Shown here: one piece after another, positions 21,128 to 32,639 of the stretch
Numbering within the stretch: position 1 is the first letter of the stretch
Layout: each line of letters opens with the position of its first letter
Source of the DNA: Bathymodiolus brooksi
Lineage: Eukaryota > Mollusca > Bivalvia > Mytilida > Modiolidae
NCBI GenBank assembly: GCA_963680875.1
Contig: OY804578.1
Coordinates: 104,933,689-104,997,688, forward strand
DNA length: 64,000 bases
Direction: 5' to 3'
Program-made: the position numbers and the translations under genes
Notes under the pieces: model-generated
The model's database searches: none
What the model was told of the DNA's origin: nothing
The model's input: only the letters and a program-made list of their open reading frames with translations

Positions 21128-21342
21128 GCAATGAGGAGTCTGAGGATACCAATGATGTCTGTCGAAGAAAGACAGACCATATAATTTCCCAAAGAAAAAA
21201 ACCCAAGACAGACTAACAATGATCCATATAACACAGAAAAATAAGATTGTACAACAAGACTCCCACTTCAAGACGGAGGTGAGCTAAATTGCTGGGGAAA
21301 GGTAAGCAGTTCCCGGTCCACTAGTGGCATCCGTCGTATGAA
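21128..21342 (+). repeat. Dispersed repeat family C copy
   Basis: Contains GAGGATACCAATGATGTCTG, GGTAAGCAGTTCCCGGTCC and GGCATCCGTCGTATG; more diverged than the 15020 copy. Confidence 0.6.
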
Positions 21343-21447
21343 AAGTATGTAAGAATAAGTTATAATAATGTATAATCCTAATGTTACTATTCTATACTTC
21401 ATTACTAATTTGAGATTATAGCTTGCAGATGTATATCAAATATAGTT

Positions 21448-21700
21448 AGGGGCCGTCGTAGCCGTGATCATATGGTAGTTGGTGTTATGCAATCAGTGCC
21501 TATAACCACTGATGTTGTGAGTTAGTTCGAATCTCGATCAAGGTGGGGTGTATATCATTATGTGATAAAGTTATTGACTTACGGCAGGTTGGTGGTTTTC
21601 TCCGTTCGCCCGGTTTCCTCCATCAATACAACTAACCGCCACGATATAGCTGAAATATTGTTAAAAGTGGGGTTAAACACCATCAAGCAAACAAAAACAA
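21448..21700 (+). mobile_element. SINE-B copy
   Basis: Head GGGGCCGTCGTAGCCGTG, a B-box-like AGTTCGAATCTCGATC, body GTTTCCTCCATCAATAC and tail GTGGGGTTAAACACCATC. Confidence 0.8.
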
Positions 21701-22377
21701 TGAATCAAATATAGGTTTTAGAACATTGCTACATTTAACATTATTTATACTATGTACCAACTTTGTATGTAAAAGACTTTTAAGACGCCGGATGGGACAC
21801 AAATATCCTTTCATTCCAAGTTCTTTGTTGTGAGGACAATGTGTGGCTTTAGCTGACATTAAGAGTTTTATATTAAGTATTGTGACAACAACGGCCATAC
21901 AGCAAATGAAAAAACGAATTTAATTCAAATTATTATTGTCTATTTTTGATTGCCCCTTCGGTATTCTCTAACGTTTATTTGCACAGTGAATTCAATATGC
22001 AAAAACATATATATCCTTTATCTTTCGTTTTGCTTCTTTGTGATTCAGTGCAGTATTAATAATATCTTTCTGAAAGGTTAATATCTATATTTATCAATAT
22101 TGAAAAGAGTTTTCTCCCTTAGATAATCGTGATTTGATAAATACCCTATCCTCAATTTTATATTTATTGATATTAACCTTTCCTGAAGGCCTTACTTTCA
22201 TATTGTTGTTGTTGTTTTTGTTGTTTCCTCGTTTGTTCGCGCAAGTGGAATTGGTAATTGGCTGTAATATAAGTTCCAATAACAATGAATATTCATTTAA
22301 AATCAAATAAAAAAAAACAACATTTTTGCTTTCAATTTCAATATTTATCAGCAATCGTCAATTGTTTGATTTGTTTA

Positions 22378-22610
22378 TTTGATGGTGCTTAACGCCACTT
22401 TCAACAATAGTTCAGCTATATCGTTGTGGTTAGTTTTATTGGTGGGGGAAACCGGAGGACCCGGAGAAAACCATCGACCTGTCGCAAGTCACTGAGAAAC
22501 TTTATCACATAATGTTGTACACCTCGCCCTGATCGCGATACGAACTCACAACATCAGTGGTGATAGGCACTGATTGCAACAACCGTGCGTTCACGGCCAC
22601 GATGGTCCCG
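22378..22610 (-). mobile_element. SINE-B copy, inverted
   Basis: The plus strand reads GATGGTGCTTAACGCCACTT through GGTGGGGGAAACCGGAGGAC to TCACGGCCACGATGGTCCCG. It lies immediately before exon 7. Confidence 0.8.
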
Positions 22611-22645
22611 TCGTCAATTGTAAAGGTTTTTTATTTGTATTGCAG

Positions 22646-22745
22646 GAACTTAATAGAACTTTTCAAGACAAATAAAGCGTGCGAAATTACCACAGAAATT
22701 ATGTCCAGAGTTTTGTTAGACCGACATGATTCCATTGAATTAGAG
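22646..22745 (+). CDS. DED gene exon 7
   Basis: The acceptor is TTATTTGTATTGCAG and the donor TTAGAG|GTATTT. Phase 2 in, phase 0 out. It encodes LIELFKTNKACEITTEIMSR, then VLLDRHDSIELE. Open throughout, amphipathic helical character; no named domain recognised. Confidence 0.65.
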
Positions 22746-23059
22746 GTATTTCATTGTTTCTTTTATGAACCCGAAAGTTAATTTTCACAAAGGGTTCTCG
22801 AGACGCTAAAAAAATAAAATGAACATGATCATACAATATAATAAAAAAAAAGAAATTTTCACGTTTCAAAATGTCACTGTACAACACTATTTCAGTTCAT
22901 ACGAAGCTTTTGTATATCTTAGTTATCTATGAATATGACTATCCTTTCATGGAATATTGTCTCATTTGTGAAGGGGGTTTTGCTTTACATTGTGATTCAT
23001 TGTATTTCCAGGATAAGGGTATAAAAGTACGAGAACAATCCTTTTAAACACAAATTACA

Positions 23060-23355
23060 AACTGCATCGGTGGCTTTATGCTTATTGTTTTCACCTCGAG
23101 AGCGGTAGATCGTGAGTTTGACCACTGGTAGGGTCATATCAATGACTATAAAATTGGTATTTATTGCTTCTCCGGTAAGCACACAGCACTATGGAGTAAA
23201 ATCCAACACTGGTTGGCTCGGAATCAGAATAATATGTCCGAGTTAAGCTACATATCTATCCGCGGACTGCCCTACCACTACCAAAATCCAACTTAGCGTG
23301 TTCGTCTAGTCCATAAAACTAGCTTGTCCCCGCCACGTTATATAGAAGTGCTTTG
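23060..23355 (+). mobile_element. SINE-A copy
   Basis: Head CTGCATCGGTGGCTTTATG, body GACTATAAAATTGGTATTT and ACTGGTTGGCTCGGAATCAG, tail CCCCGCCACGTTATATAG. Confidence 0.75.
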
Positions 23356-23409
23356 TCCAATACAGGAAAGTGAACAGCCATGGATTAGAAGTATCGATTT
23401 TGTTTCTTT

Positions 23410-23690
23410 CTACAGTTTTTCTAATGGCTTATGGAACTGTTCCGACAGTGTGATATTTTTTTTTCATTTTATTTCTACGATTTTACTGCTGGCTTTTAGA
23501 ACTGTTCCAATAGTGAAATATATTTTTTCATTTTATTTCTACGATTTTTCTAATGGCTTTTTAGAACTGCTCTGGCAGTGTAGTTTTTATTTGTTTTATT
23601 TTTTATTTTTTGTTTCATTTTTCATTTTATTTCTACAATTTTCCGATTGAATTTTTAGAACTGTTGTGATGGTAAAGTATTTTTTTTAGT
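23410..23690 (-). repeat. Family E repeats in tandem, inverted
   Basis: About four diverged units each contain TTTCTACGATTTTTCTAATGG-like sequence, TTTTAGAACTGTTCC and a T-rich spacer. They are complementary to the unit at 395-470. Confidence 0.6.
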
Positions 23691-23711
23691 TTTGCATTCT
23701 ATTCATTTTAG

Positions 23712-23843
23712 AGATACATACATACTCTTGTTGGTAGCCAGGTCTTTGAAGAGGTGTATAAAGAGGTAGAAGATTTGAGAAGAATAGCCTATGCCATCAC
23801 AGTTCAACAAACTCTTGAAGCATCTATTCATAGGGATTTGTAG
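23712..23843 (+). CDS. DED gene exon 8 (terminal)
   Basis: The acceptor is ATTCATTTTAG; phase 0 in. It encodes 43 codons, including VGSQVFEEVYKEVEDLRRIA and TLEASIHRDL, then TAG at 23841. Helical and charged, no named domain. It is followed by AT-rich sequence that could hold the 3' UTR. Confidence 0.65.
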   Translation, partial: RYIHTLVGSQVFEEVYKEVEDLRRIAYAITVQQTLEASIHRDL

Positions 23844-24044
23844 GATTTTGAACAAAGACGTATTTCCTTTGATGTACAATTACACAATTGTGTAACTGAT
23901 GTTTTATGGAGACGTGTCATTGTATTATAATGTAATATTGTATAATGCTTTATCATGTACTCCTTCTTTTTGGGAAGACAAATTGCATTCAATGGATAAC
24001 ATTTTATTTTATACTGTCACTGACCGAAATATAGTTTCGTCTTT

Positions 24045-24242
24045 CCCTCCAGTTGTTTATAGGAGGGCTCATATCTTGTTTACGTTATTTGTGTTTGCTT
24101 GCATGTGGTGGTGTCCAACGCATATTATTTAATGTTTTTCTTTTGTTTGTCTTCGTCTTGTGTCTTGTTAGCTGTGTTACCGGTTTCTCTGGATTGTCCA
24201 TTTTTGATTTCCCATTCGATGTTCTCTAACGTTTATTTAACT
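24045..24242 (+). repeat. Dispersed repeat family D copy
   Basis: Contains CTCCAGTTGTTTATAGGAGG, GTGGTGTCCAACGCATATTA and GATGTTCTCTAACGTTTATT. Confidence 0.7.
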
Positions 24243-24355
24243 GGTACCCATTTCACATCTTTACCTGTTGAGATTGGAAAGTAGTCGTAAATCAGTTCAC
24301 TTCCTGTTGACACAAAATATCAAAAGGGGTAATCAAAGGATAATTGCATAATGTT

Positions 24356-24830
24356 ATTGTCGAATTCACATTTTATCCGTCGATGGATTGATATGATTGA
24401 TCTGCTTTTTTCTGCAGGATAAATACAATAAATAATATTAATGCAGTGTCCTGAAATAAAATGCTTATATATATTGGGCGCAAAACTGGGGAAAATCTCG
24501 CCATATCTCGCATTTACCTCAGTTTGTAAACCTTGTACACACATTAATTGTATACATTAAGACACTGCATTACTATTGTATATATATCCGTATTATTTAT
24601 AGCTATCTGGTGATGATAGAACCATATTATCATTAATAATTCAAATTTTAGCCGTCGATGGATTGATATGATTTTTTGGACTTTTTTTGCAGGATAAACA
24701 CAATAAATAATGTTAATGCAGTGTCTTAAGCTATAAAGTGTATGTATATTGGACACAAAACTCGGTGTACGTCGCCTTTATCTCAGTTTGTGAAGCTCAT
24801 CAACTTTATACTTTAAGACACTGCACTAAT
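24356..24830. repeat. Tandem pair of a 275-bp repeat with GCAGTGTCTTA arms
   Basis: Copies begin near 24356 and 24631 with CCGTCGATGGATTGATATGA and continue to GCAGGATAAA and CAATAAATAAT. Each has an inverted pair, AATGCAGTGTC... against ...AAGACACTGCA, about 120 bp apart. A further fragment, TATCCGTATTAT...TGGTGATGATAG, recurs at 24583 and 25255. Confidence 0.6.
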
Positions 24831-24839
24831 ATCTTCAAA

Positions 24840-25490
24840 CTCTTCTTGTATATTATACAATTATTGACTTTTGTTGAGGTTAATATAAAGATATATAGTT
24901 CTTAGATATATGCTTTACCGAGGCCGAAAGGAAATCGAAATGAATGTCAGTAATTGTTTTATTATATGAAACTGTTATTAATCTCCTCTGTGTCATGTTT
25001 TATAAATTGGCATTAAACACTATATGTGTTTTTTGTCAATTTTAATGGTAACAAGATTTAGACAACAAAATCGGAAAACCATTACTTTTAATTTTAGTCA
25101 CGTGAGGTTAATATTACGTTCCAAGAGCTCACCTGGGATGATCTAACTTAATCTTTGCCAAAATTGAAGGCTTAGACAGTATTCACAAAGTTCTATAAAA
25201 AAAATCTCATACTTTTAGCCAATCAGATAAAAGAAATATTTAGTCATATAATAAATATCCGTATTATGTAAAGCTAACTGGTGATGATAGCAGCGTCGTC
25301 TTAACGCATGGATACGCAGGACAGTTCCCATGGGCCCAACGAGCATAGAGACTCCATATTGATGTATGTATGTTGTGTACGCATGTTTTTTTTTAATTTT
25401 TAAATATTTGATTTTGTTGGAAATACCAATACAATAAATATATGCTTAATTTTATCGACATTTACATTGTTATTCCTGTTATTGGTTGCA
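24840..25490. other. Intergenic, no gene seen
   Basis: AT-rich sequence apart from the fragment at 25255 mentioned above. Confidence 0.5.
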
Positions 25491-25646
25491 TAGGTAGGGG
25501 TATAATGTTGTTAAGACGGCCCTGTGTGTAGGTAGGGGTATAATGTTGCTAAGACGGCCCTGTGCGTAGGTAGGGGTATAATGTTGTTAAGACGGCCCTG
25601 TGTGTAGGTAGGGCATAATGTTGTTAAGACGGCCCTGTGTGTAGGT
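25491..25646. repeat. About 38-bp minisatellite, four copies
   Basis: Units begin TAGGTAGGGGTATAATGTTG and end AAGACGGCCCTGTGTG, with very few differences between copies. Confidence 0.9.
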
Positions 25647-26998
25647 GTCATACGATATTTTGACATATATCACAAAGAATTATATAGCGTTGATATACTA
25701 TGCGAAAATAGTACATCTACTATGTCAGATTCACGCGGGGAAGGTTGGGTTTTCAGCTGTCTGTCAAGCTATATATAGCTAGTCCATGTGCAAGGGGGCG
25801 GATCCAATCTGTCAATCTATCATAGAAAATGATAAATATTTTAGGAAAATGCTAGAGAATCACAGTCTATTTCATCTTATAAACTTATATGGGAAATGAT
25901 AATTATTTTAGAGAGAATGATAGGAAATCACAGTCTATTTTCATCTCATAATGAACTACTTTACTTGAATGACAATACACCTGTTTCAGTAAATTTGGCA
26001 TTATGTCCCAAGTGATATGACTTTACCTATAATGATGATAACGCATATTAGTTATTTATGAGATAAATGCTAAACTTTTTGTTACAATTTGTAACATTTA
26101 GCACTTATTATAGTATGTTTACCATACGTTTTATGCATTTGACAATTTTTCGATATGATGAAGATTTTTAATTAGTTGGATGATAAAATGCTCAAGGTAT
26201 CACAAGACTTTACAGTTGCTCCATATTACATTACATTTATAGTTTACATAACAGAACCTACACTATTTTATGGGTTTAGGGTTTCATTAAATGTGGTAAA
26301 TACATTGGTAAATAGTATATACTAAATGCTATAAATGTACAGATTACTTGTAACTTTTTGTATCTAATCAGGTTCACAACATCTCTTCAAGTTTAACTTA
26401 AAAAAAAACAGATTTAAATTTCAGTTTCAAGATTATAATGATTATACATGTTCAAAGGGAGATAACTCAAATTTTATTTTCCAAACGTATCAAAATAGTA
26501 ACAAGACATTGTCTATTTGATTCTTTATTATTCTTTTTTACACAACATGTCTTATAGTATTACAAGTACAAAACCGCCTCATTAAATCTGTACATAAGGT
26601 CTGTAGAAATTTAATTATCAGAATTTTATAGAATTGTTGTAAGATAGTGCATCATAAGTCTTTAAAGGCTGGCTGAGATAATTATTTTAGTTGACAAATA
26701 TTTTGAATATACAAAACTGTATATTGTATTGTATAACTATATCAGGCTGCACTTGAATTATATCAAATCATATCATCATAGTCGTCTAAACGTTTTTTAA
26801 TACTTGTTATTGTTTTTAATTAAATTTCAAACTTCGAAAATCTTTATATTTTTAAAGCCTTAATTGAAACAAAGAATATTCTTACATTTTCAAGACTATC
26901 TGGTCCATTATATTAGTGACCAATATCAGGACCTCCATTATTGTAATATTTCTCAATATATTTTGTCTACATATAACAGTCAGCATAATAATAATAGT
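25647..26998. other. Intergenic, no gene seen
   Basis: Very AT-rich. A short duplicated phrase, GGGAAATGATAATTATTTTAG-like with AATCACAGTCTATTT, occurs near 25833-25940. No exon is recognised. Confidence 0.5.
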
Positions 26999-27100
26999 AA
27001 TGTTGTGTTAGCAATGACTATGCCATATAGTGATCAGGGTTGTGCACTATGTCTTCAACCCTAACCATTATATTGGCATAGTCATTGCTAGCACAACATT
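26999..27100. repeat. Inverted repeat, 26-bp arms
   Basis: Arms 26999-27024 (AATGTTGTGTTAGCAATGAC...) and 27075-27100 (...CATTGCTAGCACAACATT) pair with one mismatch, with inner complementary words AGGGTTG and CAACCCT. Confidence 0.8.
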
Positions 27101-27189
27101 ATTATATATATTTAAGATAAATTTAAGATTTAATCACTTGATGTAAACACGAATTGTGTTATTGTATTATTTCAGACATACGAATAGTT

Positions 27190-27296
27190 TGAATATACAA
27201 ACAGGTAATCAGACACCGTAATGCGCAAAGGAACAGACAATACAGTGGTTAACAGTACAAACAATAATATAAAAAACACTACACAGAAAACTCACG
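27190..27296 (+). repeat. Dispersed repeat family C fragment
   Basis: Contains ACAGGTAATCAGACACCG, GGAACAGACAATACAGTGG and ACACTACACAGAAAACTC. Confidence 0.55.
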
Positions 27297-27439
27297 CTTA
27301 GAATTTTGAAAAACTCAGAACAAGTTTATTAGTTATCAAAGTAAAAATAAATATGTGCAACGTGACATTTTGCTATGTGCCAAAGGTTAATGTGTCATGG
27401 TAGCTATAACAAGAATGTATTTGAGTCAATCTATGAAAG

Positions 27440-27747
27440 GTGTGTTACATGTACATCGCCGTCAAAGGATGCAAACATGTCATTTAACAAATATGATATG
27501 ACCTATTGCAACATTTGGAACAATCCTTAATAAAATGTCAAACCCACAAAAACTAAAGGTTACTATTTTATTTGTTTGATATATGTTCATTATTTGGATT
27601 AATAACATTTGTGAAATGCCATTGGCCGCGTGTGCTGTTGTTTCTCATTATAGGTCTCACAGCTCACCCAGCTGTTATCTTGGGCGATATCATATCATAT
27701 TTGGACCTACATCTACCTATGATATCGTATTAGGACCTGCATCTACA
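27440..27747. repeat. Truncated first copy of the 4-kb satellite unit
   Basis: It carries the non-minisatellite lead-in (TGTACATCGCCGTCAAAGG, GAACAATCCTTAATAAAATG, CTCACCCAGCTGTTATCTTG) that also starts the arrays near 27955, 32390 and 36510. Only about two 30-bp units follow before the next copy begins. Confidence 0.8.
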
Positions 27748-27820
27748 TATAGTTTGGTGTGTGTAAAGTTAATTTTGTTCTTTTTAATTCAATGTTGAAA
27801 TATGTGATAAATAGATTAAT

Positions 27821-27943
27821 GCATGCCTTTTTCCTTATAAGGACTGCTATCATCCCTCGACCGATATCGACCCTCGGGAAAAAGCCCTCTGCGCGATATC
27901 GGTTTCTCGGGATGATAACAGTCCTGATATGGAAAAGGGCATG
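27821..27943. repeat. Palindrome H7, copy 1
   Basis: Left GCATGCCTTTTTCCTTATAA...GACTG(C)TATCATCCC pairs with right GGGATGATAACAGTC...GGAAAAGGGCATG around GATATCG words. Half copies lie near 32133 and 36247. Confidence 0.8.
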
Positions 27944-28199
27944 AAGGTGCTATACATGTACATCGCCGTCAAAGGATGCAAACAAGCCATTTAGCAAATA
28001 TGATATGACGTATTGCAACATTTCGAACAATCCTTAAAGAAATGTCAAACCCACAACAACTAAAGGTTACTGTTTTATTTCTTTGATATATGTTCATTAT
28101 TTAGATTAATAACATTTGTGAAATGTCATTGGCCATGTGTGTTGTTGTTTCTCATTTTATGTCTCGCAGCTCACCCAGCTGTTATTTTGGGCGATATCA

Positions 28200-30412
28200 T
28201 ATCATATTTGAATCTACATCTACCTATGATATAGTATTTGGACCTATATATACCCATGATATCATATTTGGGCCTTCATCTACTTATGATGTAGTATTTG
28301 GCCCTACATCTACCTATGATATCGTATTTGGCCCTACATCTACGTATGATATCGTATTTGGACCTATATCTACCAATGATATCGTATTTGTACCTTCATC
28401 TACCTATGATATCGTATTTGGACCTACATCTACCTATGATATCGTATTTGGACCTATATCTACCTATGATATCGTATTTGTATCTAAATCTACCTATGAT
28501 GTAGAATTTGGACCTGCATCTACCTATGATATCGTATTTGGGCCTATATCTACATCTGATATCGTGTTTTGAACTACATCTACCATTGTATCGTATTTGG
28601 ACCTACATCTACATATAATATCATATCTGGACCTACATCTACCTATTATATCCAAGTAGGACCTACATCTACCTATGATATTGTATTTGGAACTACATCT
28701 ACCATTATATGGTATTTGAATTTATTTCTGCCTATGATATCGTATTTGGACCTATATCTACCTATGATATCATATTTAGACCTATATATACCTATGACAT
28801 CGTATTTGGACCTACATCTACCTATAATGTCGAAATTGGACATACATCTACCTATGATGTCGAAATTGGATCTACATCTACCTATGATATCATATTTGGA
28901 CCTACATATACCCATGATATCGTATTTGGACCTACATCTACCTATGATGTCGAAATTGGACCTACATCTACCTATGATGTCGAAGTTAGATCTACATCTA
29001 CCTATGATGTCTAAGTTGGACCTGCATCTGCCTATGATATCGTATTTGGACCTACATCAACGTATGATGTCGAAATTGGACCTACATCTACCTATGATAT
29101 CGTGTTTGGAACTACATCTACCATTATATCTTATTTGGACCTGCATCTACCTATGATATCATATTTACACCTGCATATACATATCATGTCGAAGTTGGAC
29201 CTACATCTACATATGATATCGTATTTGGACCTATATCTACATCTGATATCGTATTTGGACCTACATCTACATATAATATCATATCTGGACCTACATCTAC
29301 CTATTATGTCCAAGTAGGACCTAAATCTACCTATGATATTGTATTTGGAACTACATCTACCATTATATGGTATTTGAGCTTATTCCTACTTATGATATCG
29401 TATTTGGACCTATATATACCTATGATATCATATTTAGACCTAGATATACCTATGATATCATATTTGGACCTACATATACCTATGATATGGTATTTGGACC
29501 TACATCTATCTATGATATCGTATTTGGACCTACATCTACCTATGATATTGTTATTGGCACTACATCTACCATTATATGGTATTTGAACTTATTTCTGCCT
29601 ATGATATCGTATTTGGACCTATATATACCTATGATATCATATTTAGACCTAGATATACCTATGATATCATATTTGGACCTACATATACCTATGATATGGT
29701 ATTTGGACCTACATCTATCTATGATATCGTATTTGGACCTACATCTACCTATGATATTGTTATTGGCACTACATCTACCATTATATGGTATTTGAACTTA
29801 TTTCTGCCTATGATATCGTATTTGGACCTATATCTACCTATGATATCATATTTAGACCTACATCCACCTATGATGTCGAAATTGGACCTACATCTACCTA
29901 TGATATCATATTTGGACTTACATATACCTATGATATCGTATTTGGACCTACATCTACCTATGAAGTCGAAATTGGACCTACATCTACCTATGATGTCGAA
30001 GTTGGACCTACATCTACCTATGATGTCGACGTTGGACCTACATCTACCTATGATACCGTGTTTGGAATTACAACTACCTATGATATCATATTTAGACCTA
30101 CATCTACATATGATGTCGCAGTTGGACCTACATCTACTGATGATATCGTATTTGGACCTACATCTGCCTATGATATTTTATTTGGAACTACTTCTACCAT
30201 TATATGGTATTTGGTTCCACATCTACTATTATATCGTATTTGGACCTATTTCTACCTATGATATCGTATTTGGACCTATATCTACCAATGATATCATATT
30301 TGGACCTATATCTACCTATGATATCATATTTGGACCTACATCTACCTATACTGTCTTATTTGGACCTACATATAACTATGACATCGTATTTGGATCAACA
30401 TTATACAATTAA
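28200..30412. repeat. 30-bp minisatellite block 1a
   Basis: Roughly 73 units by length. Blocks of several hundred bases are repeated inside it: about 29367-29575 and 29576-29785 are almost identical, showing recent segmental duplication within the array. Confidence 0.9.
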
Positions 30413-30424
30413 TTATTCCCTTAG

Positions 30425-30563
30425 AAGTCAATACCAGGTTATGAGGACATCGAGACTTCGCACTCAAGGTGACCTGATCTGACCTGACCAACGCCAACGG
30501 CCGAGACAGGTCAGGTCACCGAGAGTGACAAGTCGAGAGGTCCTCATATCCTGGTATTGACTT
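30425..30563. repeat. Palindrome H8, copy 1
   Basis: Left AAGTCAATACCAGGTTATGA... pairs with right ...TCATATCCTGGTATTGACTT; inner arms carry GGTGACCTGA and TCAGGTCACC with CCAACGGCCGAG in the loop. Confidence 0.85.
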
Positions 30564-31274
30564 CTTATGTAGTAATCAATTGTCTTATTATATCGAAATA
30601 GAACCGTTTAATACATATAGTTCTTAAATTCAATATTGCAGGTGAAAATGTATTATTCTTGCATATCCCTGGTCTACAAATCGCACAAATTAAAATTCTG
30701 CGAAATGTTGTTGACGACTTTGGAAAATTAACAACATGACGTCATATGAAAACGTTCAGTTTAAAACGTAAATATCAGGCGTTATTTTGGCTTCGTGTAA
30801 GCTTCAATTTTAATAAGATTTAACTAAAATAAGTTTACAAGGTAGGCATTTTATCTATTTTTGTATATTGTTGTAAATATGACATGTAGAATATCACGTT
30901 TTCAAGATGGTGGATCCTCGTAGTTACGGCTTGCAGATTGAATAGTTCATTGAGTTATGAACAAATAAAACAAACAGGTGACAGTGTCCTTGTCCAATCA
31001 AAAATCACGGAAACGATATACTTTAATTCTATCAGAATTATTGTTGAATACATTCAATGAAGTGCAATAATTGTATACTATTCCATATTTCAATCGAAAC
31101 GGGATTAATCGGTCGCCATTTTAATTTGTTCAATCGTCAATATTTACAGATCAGTGTAAAATTACGTGACTTCTTTGGAAGATTTAGTGGTCATACCGTG
31201 GAAAATAAAATAAAATCACACGACAAAGCGTAACCAATAGAAAGCGATTATATCCTTATTAATATTCATGAGGT
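30564..31274. repeat. Satellite spacer, unit 1
   Basis: Non-minisatellite sequence nearly identical to 34523-35249 (shared CTGGTCTACAAATCGCACAA, CAAGATGGTGGATCCTCG, CCAATAGAAAGCGA). It ends at ATTCATGAGGTATGATAACA where the array resumes. No gene is seen. Confidence 0.8.
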
Positions 31275-31960
31275 ATGATAACAACCTATGATATCGTATT
31301 TGGACCTACATCTACCTATGATATCGTATTTGGACCTATATCTACCTATGATATCATATATGGACCTATATCTACCTGTGATATCATATATGGACCCACA
31401 TCTACCTATGATATCGTATTTGGAACTGCATCTACCTATGATACCGTGATAGGACCTACATCTATCTATGATATCATATTTGGACCTACATTTACCAATC
31501 ATATCGTAGTTGGACCTACATCTAGCTATGATAACATATTTGGACCTACATCTACCTATGATATCGTATTTGGACCTACATCTACCTATGATATCGTATA
31601 TGAACCTACATCAACCTATGCTATCGCAGTTGGACCTACATCTATCTATCATATCGCATTTGGACATGCATCTAACATTTATAGTATTTGGATCTACATC
31701 TACCTATGATATCGTATTTGGACATACATCTACATTATATCGTATTTGGACCTACATCTTCCTATGTTATCGTATTTGGAACTACATCTACATATGATAT
31801 GGTAGTATGACTTACATCTACCTATGATATCATAGTATAATCTACATATACCTATGATATCGTAGTATGACCTACGTCTAATTATGATATCGAAGCATGA
31901 CCTGCGTCTACCTATGGGATATCGTATTAGGACCTGCATCTACTTATGATATAATTATTT
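31275..31960. repeat. 30-bp minisatellite block 1b
   Basis: About 23 units by length, with more GTAGTATGACC variants toward the right end. Confidence 0.85.
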
Positions 31961-32255
31961 AGCACATATTTAAAGTAATAACGTCAATTTGGCTCATACG
32001 TAAACACCGAAGTGCCACAGCAATATCAGCCCATGGGCAGATATCGTGGCAAAACTCTGATAACATGATATCAAGCCTCTTTATAAATAGAACAAAATGA
32101 TATCAAGCCTCTTTATAAATAGAACAATGCATGCCTTTTTCCATATCAGGACTGTTATCATCCTCAACCGATATCAATCACTCATAGTTTGGTGTGTGTG
32201 AAGTTAATGTTGTTCTTTTTAATTCAATGTAGAAATATGTGATAAATAGATTAAT

Positions 32256-32379
32256 GCATGCCTTTTTCCTTATAAGGACTGTTATCATCCCTCGACCTAT
32301 ATCGACCCTCGGGTTAAAGCTCTCTGAGCGATATCGGTCTCTCGGGATGATAACAGTCCTGATACGGAAAAGGGCATGA
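32256..32379. repeat. Palindrome H7, copy 2
   Basis: Same arms as 27821-27943, with CCCTCGACC...GATATCGGTCTCTCGGG in the centre. Confidence 0.8.
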
Positions 32380-32639
32380 AGGTGTTTTACATGTACATCG
32401 CCGTGAAAGGATGCTAACATGCCATTTAGCAAATATGACATGACCTATTGCAACATTTGGAACAATTCTAAAAGAAATGTCAAACCCCAAAAAACTAAAT
32501 GTTACTATTTTATTTGTTTGATATAAGGTTCATTATTTGGATTAATAACATTTGTGAAATGCCATTGGACGCGTGTGCTGTTGTTTCTCATTATATGTCT
32601 CGCAGCTCACCCAGCTGTTATATTGGGCCACATCATATT

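Larger units (their letters stand above)
13739..23843 (+). pseudogene. Death-effector-domain protein gene, eight exons, two in-frame stops
   Basis: Eight short exons joined by GT/AG borders encode about 417 codons. They give a DED (exons 1-2), a second conserved domain (exon 3), a coiled-coil region (exons 4-6) and a helical C-terminus (exons 7-8). Phases join cleanly for exons 1-2-3 (phase 1, 1) and 4-5-6-7-8 (1, 1, 2, 0). Exon 3 ends in phase 1 while exon 4 is open only in phase 0. In-frame TAA codons lie at 16627 (exon 3) and 18857 (exon 4). DEDs mediate homotypic assembly in caspase and NF-kB signalling, so a cytoplasmic adaptor role would be expected of the intact family. Either the gene has decayed recently, or it stops in exon 3 and the rest belongs to another isoform or gene, or an exon is missing from the model. 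The introns are loaded with SINEs and other repeats. Confidence 0.65.

Noticed and set aside
15462..24284. Hydrophobic frames at 15462-15683 and 24099-24284 as membrane proteins
   Set aside because: Both are dispersed repeat family D; the frame is not conserved between copies.
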